A stretch of 64,000 bases of DNA from Rhizobacter terrae (GTDB taxonomy: Bacteria; Pseudomonadota; Gammaproteobacteria; Burkholderiales; Burkholderiaceae_C): assembly GCF_003852895.1 (NCBI RefSeq), contig NZ_QUSW01000004.1, positions 434,001 to 498,000 of the forward strand, given 5' to 3'. Under the pieces are notes generated by a model. It was given only the letters and a program-made list of their open reading frames with translations. It ran no database searches and was not told the DNA's origin. Both the position numbers and the translations under genes were made by a program. Below, piece by piece: positions 1 to 7,752 of the stretch (its first letter is position 1; every line of letters starts with the position of its first letter).

Positions 1-1223
1 ATGTTGCGACTCTCCGCGGCCAGCACCTGGATCTGCTGCTGCACGCTTGCGACCACGTTGCGCTGCTCGCTGCTCTTGGCCTGCGCCGCACGCACGGCAT
101 CTTCGGCATTGGGCAGGTTGGCGGCCTGCTCCTCGGCTTGTGCGGCCAGGATCTCGCTTTGCTCGTCTGCTGACGCGATCTGCTCGGCGATCTGCTCCAG
201 CTCGTCCTGCGCCTGCGTCTGCCGCTCGCCCCACTGCTCGCTTTGCGTCTTCAGTTCGAGCAGGCGGTTCTCGATGCGCTGGCGGCCTTCCACCACGTAG
301 CGGATGCGCTCTTCGAGCCGAGACACCTCCAGCGACGCCTCGGCCAGCGTGCCCTGCGCCGCATGCAGCTCGTCGCTGGCCGCGTAGTGCGCCTGGCGGA
401 TGTGCTCCAGCTCCGCCTCGCCGTGGCGCAGCTCGGCCATGCGCTCTTCCAGCGCGTTGGTGGCGGCCAGCACTTCCTTCTTCACGCGCTCCTGCTCGCT
501 CGCGGCATCGCGGTGCTTGAGGAACCACAGCTGGTGCAGCTTGAGCGTGCCCTGCTCCTGCAGGCCGCGGTACTGGCTGGCCACCTCGGCTTGCTTCTCC
601 AGCTTCTCGAGGTTGTTGTTGAGCTCGCGAAGGATGTCTTCGACCCGCGTGAGGTTCTCGCGCGTGTCCTTCAGCCGGTTCTCGGTCTCGCGGCGGCGTT
701 CCTTGTACTTGGACACGCCCGCCGCTTCTTCGAGGAACAGGCGCAGCTCTTCGGGCTTGCTCTCGATGATGCGAGAGATGGTGCCCTGCCCGATGATGGC
801 GTAGGCCCGCGGCCCGAGGCCGGTGCCCAGGAACACGTCCTGCACGTCGCGGCGACGCACCGGCTGGTTGTTGATGTAGTAGCTGCTCGTGCCGTCTCGC
901 GTGAGCACGCGCTTGACGGCGATCTCGGTGAACTGGTTCCACTGGCCGCCCGCGCGGGCGCTGGAGTTGTCGAACACCAGCTCCACGCTGGAGCGGCTGG
1001 CGGGCTTGCGGTTGCCCGAGCCATTGAAGATCACGTCCTGCATGGACTCGCCGCGCAGTTCGCTGGCCTTGCTCTCGCCCAGCACCCAGCGCACCGCGTC
1101 CATGATGTTGGATTTGCCGCAGCCGTTGGGGCCGACCACGCCCACGAGCTGGCCAGGCAACTGGAAGTTGGTGGGTTCCGCGAACGACTTGAAGCCGGAC
1201 AGCTTGATCGAGTTCAGGCGCAT
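1..1223 (-). CDS. smc: Chromosome segregation ATPase SMC, N-terminal part (runs off the window)
   Basis: SMC proteins form the ATP-driven core of the bacterial condensin that compacts and segregates the chromosome. The 407 codons present start MRLNSIKLSGFKSFA and carry the Walker A motif GPNGCGKSN near residue 32, followed by the conserved stretch around GTGLGPRAYAIIGQG and the FLEEAAGVSKYK motif. After about residue 170 the protein becomes a long Glu/Gln/Ala-rich heptad coiled coil, which is still running at the window edge. The hinge, second coiled-coil arm, signature motif and Walker B lie outside. The ATG at 1221-1223 directly precedes the family-typical N terminus. A terminator-like hairpin lies in its leader. 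Identification is secure. Confidence 0.96.
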   Translation of the reverse strand, partial: MRLNSIKLSGFKSFAEPTNFQLPGQLVGVVGPNGCGKSNIMDAVRWVLGESKASELRGESMQDVIFNGSGNRKPASRSSVELVFDNSSARAGGQWNQFTEIAVKRVLTRDGTSSYYINNQPVRRRDVQDVFLGTGLGPRAYAIIGQGTISRIIESKPEELRLFLEEAAGVSKYKERRRETENRLKDTRENLTRVEDILRELNNNLEKLEKQAEVASQYRGLQEQGTLKLHQLWFLKHRDAASEQERVKKEVLAATNALEERMAELRHGEAELEHIRQAHYAASDELHAAQGTLAEASLEVSRLEERIRYVVEGRQRIENRLLELKTQSEQWGERQTQAQDELEQIAEQIASADEQSEILAAQAEEQAANLPNAEDAVRAAQAKSSEQRNVVASVQQQIQVLAAESRN

Positions 1224-1277
1224 GGGGGGAAACTTGAGCGCCGCAGGGCGTGCGCTTAAGTCGTTGATTTGATTGAG

Positions 1278-1299
1278 AAAACCCGCTCGGAAGCGGGCT
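1278..1299 (-). promoter_or_regulatory. Terminator-like hairpin in the smc leader
   Basis: Read on the minus strand, this stretch has the stem CCCGCT/AGCGGG (positions 1292-1297 and 1282-1287) around a four-base loop, followed by TTTT (1278-1281). It lies about 55-75 bases upstream of the smc start codon and points toward smc. That geometry fits an intrinsic terminator or attenuator. No other minus-strand gene ends here: queF on the right is on the plus strand. The T run is only four bases, so the strength is doubtful. Confidence 0.4.
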
Positions 1300-1360
1300 T
1301 GCAGGCGGGTCGGATGATACCATCGCGCCCCTGCACGACACCCTCTCGAAAAGTACCGAC

Positions 1361-1861
1361 ATGGCCAAGACCGCCGCCCGCCAGAAGCAGGCCAAATCAG
1401 CCCCCGCCAAACCGGCGCCGAAGCAGCGCGAGATGCCGCCCAATCCGCCGTCCGCGCCCAGCAAGGAACTGCATGTGTTCCCCAACCCGGCGCCCCAGCG
1501 CGACTACGTCATCCAGTTCCAGGTGCCCGAGTTCACCTGCCACTGCCCGCTCACCGGGCAGCCCGACTTCGCGCACTTCACCATCGACATGATCTGCGAC
1601 GAACTGTGCGTGGAGCTCAAGAGCCTGAAGATGTACTTCTGGAGCTACCGCAACGAAGGCGCGTTCCACGAGAAGGTCACCAACACGATCCTCGACGACA
1701 TCGTGAAGGTGACCGACCCGCGCTTCATCCGCATCACGGCCAAGTGGTACGTGCGCGGCGGCATCTACACCAACGTGGTGGTGGAGCACCGCAAGAAGGG
1801 ATGGAAGCCGCAGCCGGCGGTGGAGCTGCCCCGGCATGCGGCTGAAACCGGGATGCTGTGA
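1361..1861 (+). CDS. queF: NADPH-dependent 7-cyano-7-deazaguanine reductase (short-type QueF)
   Basis: QueF reduces preQ0 to preQ1 in the cytoplasm, a step of queuosine tRNA modification. The 166-residue protein has the family block [14 protein letters not shown], in which Cys62 is the expected thioimide-forming nucleophile and Asp69 the proton donor. It also has the [20 protein letters not shown] substrate and NADPH-binding region (residues 85-104). Length and motif order match the unimodular type rather than the two-domain E. coli type. The first 30 residues are an Ala/Lys/Pro-rich extension; Met25 is an alternative start. No preQ1 riboswitch is visible in the 137-base gap shared with smc. 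Confidence 0.95.
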   Translation: MAKTAARQKQAKSAPAKPAPKQREMPPNPPSAPSKELHVFPNPAPQRDYVIQFQVPEFTCHCPLTGQPDFAHFTIDMICDELCVELKSLKMYFWSYRNEGAFHEKVTNTILDDIVKVTDPRFIRITAKWYVRGGIYTNVVVEHRKKGWKPQPAVELPRHAAETGML

Positions 1862-1876
1862 GCATCCCGCTCGCGT

Positions 1877-2887
1877 TCAGAACGAGTGCGAGACACCCAT
1901 CTCCACGCCCGTGGAGCTTTGACCGGCTGAGAGCGGCGCGCCACCAGGAATCACGAAGGTAGCCGCGGCCTTGTTCTTGATCTGCGCGGCGGAGGTGTAC
2001 AGCGCGGTGCGCTTGCTCAGCCAATACACGTAGCCCACGGCGAGCTGGGTCGCGTCGTCCGGCGAGTTGGCCTTGTCGGCATGGATCCAGCTGGCCCGCA
2101 ATTCGCCCGCGCCGATGGGCATCGTGAAGCCCAGCAAGGTCGTGGTCTGCTTCGCGGTGGTCTGCATGCTGACGGAGTAGATGCCCATCAGCTTCACCAC
2201 GCCGAAGTCATACGAGCCGCCGAGGTTGAAGTTGTTGAACTTGTCGCCGGCGGCGTTGTTGACGGTGTCGGACGCGGCGACCGCGACATCGACCGGACCG
2301 CTGGCGAAACCCAGCCGCACGCCGTGGAACTTGCCGGTGGGCGCACCTTCGCCCAGCGCCACCATGGCCTGGCCGTACACGCCGCCCAATCCCTTGGGCA
2401 GGAAGTAGCCCACGGAATTGTCGGAACGCACGATGGTGGGTGCGGTCGACGACTTGCCGCCGAAGCCGTAGATGAGGTTGCCCGACGAGCCCACGCCGTT
2501 GGTGCCGAAGGGGCTGAACACGCTGTAGTTCCAGAAGGTGGGCGTGTAGTCGCGGCCCAGGCGCAGTTCGCCGAGCGTGCTGCTGGCCAGGCTCACCGTC
2601 GAGCGGCGGCGCCAGTTCATGCCTGCCGCGTTGCCGTCGTCGGGCGAGAGTGCGCCTTCGAGGTGGAAGCTTGCGGACAGGCCGCCGCCCAGGTCCTCTG
2701 TGCCGCGAAAGCCCAGGCGGCTGGTCCTGAGGCCGTCGATGGATTGCAGCCAGCGGGCCTGCGAGCCGTTCTCCAGGCGCTGGACGCCGGCATCCAGGAT
2801 GCCGAACACCGTGACGGTGGACTGCTGTGCGAAGGCGCTGCTGCACGCCACGGCGGCGATGGCGAGGGCGATGGGTCTGAGTGTCAT
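1877..2887 (-). CDS. Gram-negative trimeric porin (general diffusion type)
   Basis: A 336-residue outer-membrane porin that would pass small hydrophilic solutes. It opens with a signal peptide (MTLRPIALAIAAVACSSAFA, cleavage before QQSTVTVFG). The mature start STVTVFGILDAGVQ is typical of betaproteobacterial porins, alternating beta strands follow, and it ends GVSHSF with the C-terminal phenylalanine recognised by the BAM complex. The ATG at 2885-2887 was chosen because longer in-frame readings would put 59 unrelated residues before the signal peptide. It is divergent from a response regulator, and the gap between them holds two OmpR-like direct-repeat boxes. Substrate specificity cannot be inferred. 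Confidence 0.93.
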   Translation of the reverse strand: MTLRPIALAIAAVACSSAFAQQSTVTVFGILDAGVQRLENGSQARWLQSIDGLRTSRLGFRGTEDLGGGLSASFHLEGALSPDDGNAAGMNWRRRSTVSLASSTLGELRLGRDYTPTFWNYSVFSPFGTNGVGSSGNLIYGFGGKSSTAPTIVRSDNSVGYFLPKGLGGVYGQAMVALGEGAPTGKFHGVRLGFASGPVDVAVAASDTVNNAAGDKFNNFNLGGSYDFGVVKLMGIYSVSMQTTAKQTTTLLGFTMPIGAGELRASWIHADKANSPDDATQLAVGYVYWLSKRTALYTSAAQIKNKAAATFVIPGGAPLSAGQSSTGVEMGVSHSF

Positions 2888-3028
2888 GTCGACTCCGTAT
2901 TGCTTTGTTGGTGATGTGCCGTTGAAAAGGCCCGCGCATCTTCTGGGTCGATGCCGCAAGCCCGTCTGCGGGCCATCCCTGCGCAGTGGGGCGCAATGTT
3001 TCAGAGGCGTATCAATAGCCGAACAGCC

Positions 3029-3045
3029 GCTGTCGATTGGCTGTC
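3029..3045 (+). promoter_or_regulatory. Direct-repeat box 1 (GCTGTC-N5-GCTGTC)
   Basis: The sequence is GCTGTCGATTGGCTGTC: two identical hexamers separated by five bases, so one half-site per helical turn. This is the architecture bound by OmpR/PhoB/PmrA-type winged-helix regulators. The regulator gene of that family starts 145 bases downstream and the porin gene starts 142 bases away in the other direction. That the neighbouring regulator binds it is inference. Confidence 0.5.
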
Positions 3046-3107
3046 GTGGCTGCGAAGCCACCATTCATCACCATCCATTTCAGGCGGCTGTCGAACTCGC
3101 GGGGCAG

Positions 3108-3124
3108 GCTGTCATTTGGCTGTC
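3108..3124 (+). promoter_or_regulatory. Direct-repeat box 2 (GCTGTC-N5-GCTGTC)
   Basis: The sequence is GCTGTCATTTGGCTGTC, identical to box 1 at 15 of 17 positions and in the same orientation, 79 bases further on. A fifth, single GCTGTC lies at 3087-3092. It is 66 bases upstream of the response-regulator start codon, a position from which it could influence that promoter. Confidence 0.5.
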
Positions 3125-3189
3125 CGGGTCGGCCAATCGCGGGGGAACCCGATGCATGCCCATGGCAAAGCCTTCGCACACTGCGCCGC

Positions 3190-3891
3190 ATGAGATTGCT
3201 GCTGGCAGAAGACGACCCCACGCTGGCCCAGGCACTGCGCCTGGCGCTGGAGCGCCGCGGCTTCGACGTCGAGTGGTGCAGCGACGGCACGCAAGTGCTG
3301 GTGCACCTGCGCTACTACCGGCCACGCGCCGCCATCCTCGAACTCAGCCTTCGGGGCCTGGACGGCTTGCAGGTGCTGCACCGTGCGCGCCAGGAGGGAC
3401 TGCGCGTGCCCATCCTCGTGCTGAGCTCGCGCAATGCAGTCGGCGACCGTGTCGCGAGCCTCAATGCCGGCGCGGACGACTACCTCGTCAAGCCCTACGA
3501 CATCGACGAACTGGAAGCGCGCATCCGCGCCTTGCTGCGTCGCTCGCACGGGCATGACGGATCGGAGACGGCGCGCTGCGGCGCACTCACCATGGACCTG
3601 TCATCGGGAACGTTCCATCTGCGCGGCGAACTGCTCGAAGTCACGCCGCGCGAGCATGCATTGCTCAAGGCGCTGCTGCTGCACCGCGGGCATGCCTTGT
3701 CCAAGGAACGGCTGCTGATGGTGGTGTTCCCGAGCCACCACATGGTGCAGGACTCGGCGCTGGTGGTGGTGGCATCGCGCCTGCGCAAGAAGCTGGAAGG
3801 CAGCGGGGTGAGCTTGAAGACGCTCAGGGGGATCGGGTATTTGCTGCGGGAGGAGCCGGTGAACGAGCTGGCCCCGCCGTCGGTGGCTTGA
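3190..3891 (+). CDS. OmpR/PmrA-family response regulator with Glu at the phosphoacceptor position
   Basis: A 233-residue two-domain regulator. The receiver domain (1-115) has the acidic pair Asp8-Asp9, a Ser in VLVLSSRN, and Lys in DDYLVKPYD. The usual phosphoacceptor Asp is replaced: the strand-3 motif reads ILELSLRGLDG, placing Glu51 (GAA) where Asp is expected. The C-terminal half (about 130-228) is a winged helix with the usual LTP/REHALLKALL and LRKKLE...RGIGYLL blocks. The ATG at 3190 gives the family-typical MRLLLAEDD start. No sensor kinase gene is adjacent. A Glu here often mimics constitutive phosphorylation, so this may act without a kinase; its targets are unknown. Confidence 0.88.
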   Translation: MRLLLAEDDPTLAQALRLALERRGFDVEWCSDGTQVLVHLRYYRPRAAILELSLRGLDGLQVLHRARQEGLRVPILVLSSRNAVGDRVASLNAGADDYLVKPYDIDELEARIRALLRRSHGHDGSETARCGALTMDLSSGTFHLRGELLEVTPREHALLKALLLHRGHALSKERLLMVVFPSHHMVQDSALVVVASRLRKKLEGSGVSLKTLRGIGYLLREEPVNELAPPSVA

Positions 3892-3907
3892 CCGGCTCGC
3901 TGCAAGC

Positions 3908-4495
3908 CTAGAACGGTTTGCCCAGGTCCATCGTCCAGTAGGTGGAATAGGTGTCGGAGGCCGTGCCGTTGATGCAGGCCACGCCAAGGTGCACGAAGGC
4001 CGGGTTCATGATGTTGGCGCAATGACCGGGGCTGGCAATCCAGCCATCGACCACGTTGTTGATGCTCGACTGCCCCGCGGCAATGTTTTCTCCGTACGAA
4101 CTCCACACGTAGCCGGCGGCGGTGATGCGGTCGCCAGGGCTGCTGCCATTGGAGCCGGCGTGGTCGAAGAAGTTGTGGCTCACCATGTCCTGCGAGTGGA
4201 CCGCGGCCGCCTGGGTGAGCAGGTCGTTCCACGCGAGCGCGGGTGCCGGGCCGTAGGCGGTGCTGCCGCACGTGGCGCCGCTGGCACGCCATTGGTTCAC
4301 GCGGGCCAGCATCGTGCTGGTGAAGTTGGACAAGCCGCAGGTGGCCACGGCCGGCGCGGGCGGCGGCGGGCTGGGGGTTGGCGTGGGCGTGGGCGTGGGA
4401 GCGGCGCTCGCACTGCCTCCGCCACCGCAGGCGCCGAGCAGGCTGCACGCCAGGACGGACACGAAGATGCCAGCCAGTGAGGATCGTTTCTGCAT
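3908..4495 (-). CDS. CAP/SCP (PR-1-like) domain lipoprotein
   Basis: A secreted lipoprotein with a lipobox (LLGAC) about 23 residues from the chosen Met, then a Thr/Pro repeat linker and a CAP domain. The CAP signature residues are visible: the HSQDM and NFFDH region, the YGENIAAGQ block and the GHCANIMNPAFVHLGV block, which together form the His/Glu cavity of this family. The molecular role of bacterial CAP proteins is poorly known. The start at 4495 gives a compact lipoprotein signal; in-frame ATGs at 4519 and 4516 would add 7-8 residues. It converges on the response regulator gene. Confidence 0.85.
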   Translation of the reverse strand: MQKRSSLAGIFVSVLACSLLGACGGGGSASAAPTPTPTPTPSPPPPAPAVATCGLSNFTSTMLARVNQWRASGATCGSTAYGPAPALAWNDLLTQAAAVHSQDMVSHNFFDHAGSNGSSPGDRITAAGYVWSSYGENIAAGQSSINNVVDGWIASPGHCANIMNPAFVHLGVACINGTASDTYSTYWTMDLGKPF

Positions 4496-4612
4496 CGAAT
4501 GCGCGGGATGAGACATCATCAAAGACTACAGGCCAGGTGAGGACTCGGCGTAACTGAACGTCACCCCTTGTGCATGCAATGACCCCCGGCATCGCGATTG
4601 CCCGTGAAGGCC

Positions 4613-5599
4613 ATGCGAGCAACCCACGGCAACATCCGCATCGGCATCTCCGGCTGGCGCTACGAACCCTGGCGCGGCGTGTTCTATCCCGAGAAGCTGC
4701 CGCAGCGGCGAGAGCTGGAATACGCCTCGCGCATGCTGCCCACCATCGAGATCAACGGCTCGTTCTACTCGCTGCAGACGCCGGCGTCGTACGCCCAGTG
4801 GCACGATGCGACGCCCGATGACTTCGTGTTCGCGGTGAAGGGGCCGAAGTACATCACCCACATGCGCCGGCTCAAGGAGATCGACACCCCGCTGGCCAAC
4901 TTTTTCGCCAATGGACTGTTCGAGCTGCGGCACAAGCTGGGCCCCATCCTGTGGCAGTTCCCGCCCATGCTGCCGTTCAAGCCCGACCGCTTCGAGGCCT
5001 TCTTCGCCCAATTGCCGCGCGACACGGACGAGGCAGCACGCATGGCCCGCCACCACGACCACCGCATCGACGGCCGCGTGAGCGTGGCACCGCCGGACAA
5101 GCCGGTGAAGATCAGGCACGCGGTGGAGATCCGCCACGAGAGCTTCCGTGACCCGGCCTTCATCGCCATGCTGCGCAAGTACCGCATCGGCCTGGTGGTG
5201 GCCGACACCGCCGGCAAGTGGCCGCTGCTGGAGGACCTCACCTCGGACTTCGTCTACCTGCGCCTGCATGGCGACAAGGAGCTGTATGCCAGCGGCTACA
5301 GCGACGACGCGCTGGAGCGCTGGGCGCACCGCATCCGCACCTGGAGCGAAGGCGGCCAGGTGGACGATGCGCGGCTCGCATCCGGCAAGCCCGCACCGCA
5401 ACGTACCAAGCGCGACGTGTTCGTCTATTTCGACAACGACGTGAAGGTGCATGCCCCGTACGACGCCGCCACGCTGTTGCGCAAACTGGGCATGCAGACC
5501 TCGCTCGGCGACAAGACCCATCCCGTGTGGCCGCCCGGCTGGCAGGCACCGGCGCTGCGCACCGGCTCGGAGGGCTTCAGCCGGCGCGCTCACCGATAA
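4613..5599 (+). CDS. DUF72 (YecE-like) family protein
   Basis: A 328-residue cytoplasmic protein of the DUF72 family, a TIM-barrel-like fold of unproven biochemical function. Diagnostic stretches are IRIGISGWRYEPWRGVFYP near the N terminus, the EINGSFYSLQTPASYAQW block, FAVKGPKYITH, LGPILWQFPP and the late strand VFVYFDNDVK. The ATG at 4613 was preferred over the TTG at 4598 because the family begins only a few residues before this first strand. It ends 8 bases before dapC and may share its transcript, with no known functional link. Confidence 0.88.
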   Translation: MRATHGNIRIGISGWRYEPWRGVFYPEKLPQRRELEYASRMLPTIEINGSFYSLQTPASYAQWHDATPDDFVFAVKGPKYITHMRRLKEIDTPLANFFANGLFELRHKLGPILWQFPPMLPFKPDRFEAFFAQLPRDTDEAARMARHHDHRIDGRVSVAPPDKPVKIRHAVEIRHESFRDPAFIAMLRKYRIGLVVADTAGKWPLLEDLTSDFVYLRLHGDKELYASGYSDDALERWAHRIRTWSEGGQVDDARLASGKPAPQRTKRDVFVYFDNDVKVHAPYDAATLLRKLGMQTSLGDKTHPVWPPGWQAPALRTGSEGFSRRAHR

Positions 5600-5607
5600 T
5601 CGGCCGC

Positions 5608-6810
5608 ATGAACCCGCTGCTGGCCAAGCTCCACCCCTATCCCTTCGAGCGGCTTCGCGCCCTCACCCGCGACATCACGCCCAATCCTGAGTACAAGCCG
5701 ATCAGCCTGGGCATCGGCGAACCGCGGCATCCCACGCCGGAACTCATCAAGACGGCCATCGTCGAGAACCTCAAGGGCCTGGCCTCGTACCCAGCCACGG
5801 CGGGCGAGCCCAAGCTGCGCCAGGCGATGGTGGACTGGGTGACGCGCCGCTACGGCGTGGTGCTGGACCCGGCCACGCAGGTGCTGCCGGTGAACGGCTC
5901 GCGCGAGGCGCTGTTCGCCTTCGCGCAGACGGTGATCGACCCGACCAGGCCCGGCGCGACCGTCGTCTGCCCCAATCCGTTCTACCAGATCTACGAGGGC
6001 GCGGCGCTGCTCGCCGGTGCGCAGACCGCTTTCGCCAACAGCGACCCGGCGCGCAACTTCGCCGCCGACTGGGACGCCATCCCCGAGGAGACCTGGGCCC
6101 GCACCCAGCTCATCTTCGTGTGCTCGCCGGGCAACCCCACCGGCGCCGTCATGCCGATGAGCGAGTGGACGAAGCTCTTCGCGCTGTCGGACAAGCACGG
6201 CTTCGTCATCGCCTCTGACGAGTGCTACTCCGAGATCTACTTCCGCGACGAGCCGCCCCTGGGCGCGCTGGAAGCCGCCCTGCAGCTGGGCCGCAACGAC
6301 TTCCGCAACCTGGTGGTCTTCACCAGCCTGTCCAAGCGCAGCAACGTGCCGGGCATGCGCTCGGGCTTCGTGGCCGGTGACGCGGCCATCCTCAAGAACT
6401 TCCTGCTGTACCGCACCTACCACGGCAGCGCGATGAGCCCCACCTGGCAGCAGGCCAGCGCCGTGGCCTGGAGCGACGAGCAGCACGTGGTCGACAACCG
6501 CGAGCAGTACCGCCGCAAGTTCGCGCAGGTCACGCCGCTGCTGTCCGAGGTGCTGGACGTTGCCCTCCCGGATGCGGGTTTCTACCTCTGGGCCGGGGTG
6601 TCCCGCCTTGGGGTTGACGATGTGGCCTTCGCCCGTGGATTGCTGGCTCAATACAATGTGGCGGTGTTGCCGGGCAGTCTGCTGGCGCGCGAAGCCCACG
6701 GCGTGAATCCGGGTGCCGGACGCATCCGCATGGCGCTCGTGGCCGAAACCGACGAATGCCTGGAAGCGGCTCAACGAATCGTTGCCTACGCCCGGTCCCT
6801 GGGCGCCTGA
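5608..6810 (+). CDS. dapC: Succinyldiaminopimelate transaminase
   Basis: A PLP-dependent class I/II aminotransferase of 400 residues, assigned to the transamination step of the succinylase branch of lysine and diaminopimelate synthesis. The PLP lysine is Lys243 in SLSKRSNVPGMRSGF. Other fold-type I landmarks are SPGNPTGA (173-180), the SDECYSEIYF block around Asp204 and Tyr207, and the late Arg in GRIRMALV. Start ATG 5608 gives MNPLLAKLHPYPFERL, typical of the betaproteobacterial family. The assignment as DapC rather than another aminotransferase rests on dapD beginning 27 bases downstream. Confidence 0.93.
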   Translation: MNPLLAKLHPYPFERLRALTRDITPNPEYKPISLGIGEPRHPTPELIKTAIVENLKGLASYPATAGEPKLRQAMVDWVTRRYGVVLDPATQVLPVNGSREALFAFAQTVIDPTRPGATVVCPNPFYQIYEGAALLAGAQTAFANSDPARNFAADWDAIPEETWARTQLIFVCSPGNPTGAVMPMSEWTKLFALSDKHGFVIASDECYSEIYFRDEPPLGALEAALQLGRNDFRNLVVFTSLSKRSNVPGMRSGFVAGDAAILKNFLLYRTYHGSAMSPTWQQASAVAWSDEQHVVDNREQYRRKFAQVTPLLSEVLDVALPDAGFYLWAGVSRLGVDDVAFARGLLAQYNVAVLPGSLLAREAHGVNPGAGRIRMALVAETDECLEAAQRIVAYARSLGA

Positions 6811-6837
6811 ACCCTCTCCCCCTCAACCACCCCACCC

Positions 6838-7659
6838 ATGACCCAGCAGCTCCAATCGATCATCGAACTCGCGTGGGAGTCCCGCGCGACGCTCAACACC
6901 ACCAACAGCCCCGAAGTCCGCGACGCGGTCGAACACGTCATCGCCGACCTGAACAAGGGCCGCATCCGCGTGGCCGAGCGCCAGGGCGTGGGCCAGTGGA
7001 CGGTGAACCAGTGGGTGAAAAAGGCGGTGCTTCTGTCGTTCCGCCTGAACGACAACCAGCTGATGCATGCCGGCGAGCTCGCCTTCTTCGACAAGGTTAG
7101 ACCCAAGTTCTCGCACCTGTCGGACGAGGAAGTGCGCGCCAGCGGCGTGCGCATCGTGCCGCCGGCCGTGGCCCGCCACGGCTCCTTCCTCGGCAAGAAC
7201 GTGGTGCTCATGCCCAGCTTCGTGAACATCGGCGCCTACGTCGACGAAGGCACGATGGTGGACACCTGGGCCACCGTCGGCTCCTGTGCGCAGATCGGCA
7301 AGAACGTGCACCTGTCCGGCGGCGTGGGCATCGGCGGCGTGCTGGAGCCGCTGCAGGCCAACCCGACCATCATCGAGGACAACTGCTTCATCGGCGCCCG
7401 CTCGGAAGTGGTCGAAGGCGTGATCGTCGAGGAGAACTCGGTGATCTCCATGGGCGTGTTCATCGGCCAGAGCACCAAGATCTTCAACCGCGAGACGGGC
7501 GAAGTCACCTACGGCCGCGTGCCCTCGGGCTCGGTGGTGGTAAGCGGCAGCCTGCCCAGCAGCGATGGATCGTGCCAGCTGTACTGCGCGGTGATCGTCA
7601 AGCGCGTGGACGCGCAGACCCGCTCGAAGACGAGCATCAACGACCTGCTGCGGTCATGA
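6838..7659 (+). CDS. dapD: Tetrahydrodipicolinate N-succinyltransferase
   Basis: A 273-residue trimeric left-handed beta-helix enzyme that moves succinyl from succinyl-CoA to tetrahydrodipicolinate. The N-terminal helical domain holds the [18 protein letters not shown] stretch. The middle shows hexapeptide repeats (from [22 protein letters not shown] to [14 protein letters not shown]) and the conserved [17 protein letters not shown] block. The end, GSLPSSDG...[15 protein letters not shown], is family-typical. It lies directly after dapC, with dapE about 4 kb further on in the same direction. The length is normal. Confidence 0.97.
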   Translation: MTQQLQSIIELAWESRATLNTTNSPEVRDAVEHVIADLNKGRIRVAERQGVGQWTVNQWVKKAVLLSFRLNDNQLMHAGELAFFDKVRPKFSHLSDEEVRASGVRIVPPAVARHGSFLGKNVVLMPSFVNIGAYVDEGTMVDTWATVGSCAQIGKNVHLSGGVGIGGVLEPLQANPTIIEDNCFIGARSEVVEGVIVEENSVISMGVFIGQSTKIFNRETGEVTYGRVPSGSVVVSGSLPSSDGSCQLYCAVIVKRVDAQTRSKTSINDLLRS

Positions 7660-7663
7660 CCCA

Positions 7664-7737
7664 CCCCCGAGGCGCCTCCGGCGCTTCCCCCTCAAGGGGG
7701 CGCCGCCAGCGGACCGGCAAAGCCGGATCCGCGGCAG
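7664..7737. repeat. Multi-hairpin intergenic repeat
   Basis: The gap after dapD is made of three consecutive short palindromes: GGCGCC-tcc-GGCGC, CCCCCT-caa-GGGGG and GGACCGGC-aaa-GCCGGATCC. It does not encode protein. I recall closely similar multi-hairpin units in many intergenic gaps of Comamonadaceae genomes, so it is probably one copy of a dispersed family. It could also end or shield the dapCD transcript, but there is no U run. No second copy was noticed in this window. Confidence 0.6.
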
Positions 7738-7752
7738 CCGCTTGATGACGCG

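Larger units (their letters stand above)
2888..3189. other. Divergent 302-bp intergenic region between porin and response regulator
   Basis: No gene is supported here. The hexamer GCTGTC occurs five times on the plus strand (starting at 3029, 3040, 3087, 3108 and 3119). Four of these form two direct-repeat boxes with an exact 11-base period. The remainder, next to the porin start, shows no clear repeat. No convincing sigma-70 hexamers could be fixed by eye. Confidence 0.6.

Noticed and set aside
1262-1360. preQ1 riboswitch before queF
   Set aside because: The gap has a small GC hairpin facing smc, but no preQ1 aptamer pattern (short stem with an A-rich tail and pseudoknot) was seen.
4514-4522. 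Longer start codons for the CAP-domain lipoprotein
   Set aside because: They add a charged stretch before an otherwise well-shaped lipoprotein signal; kept only as alternatives.
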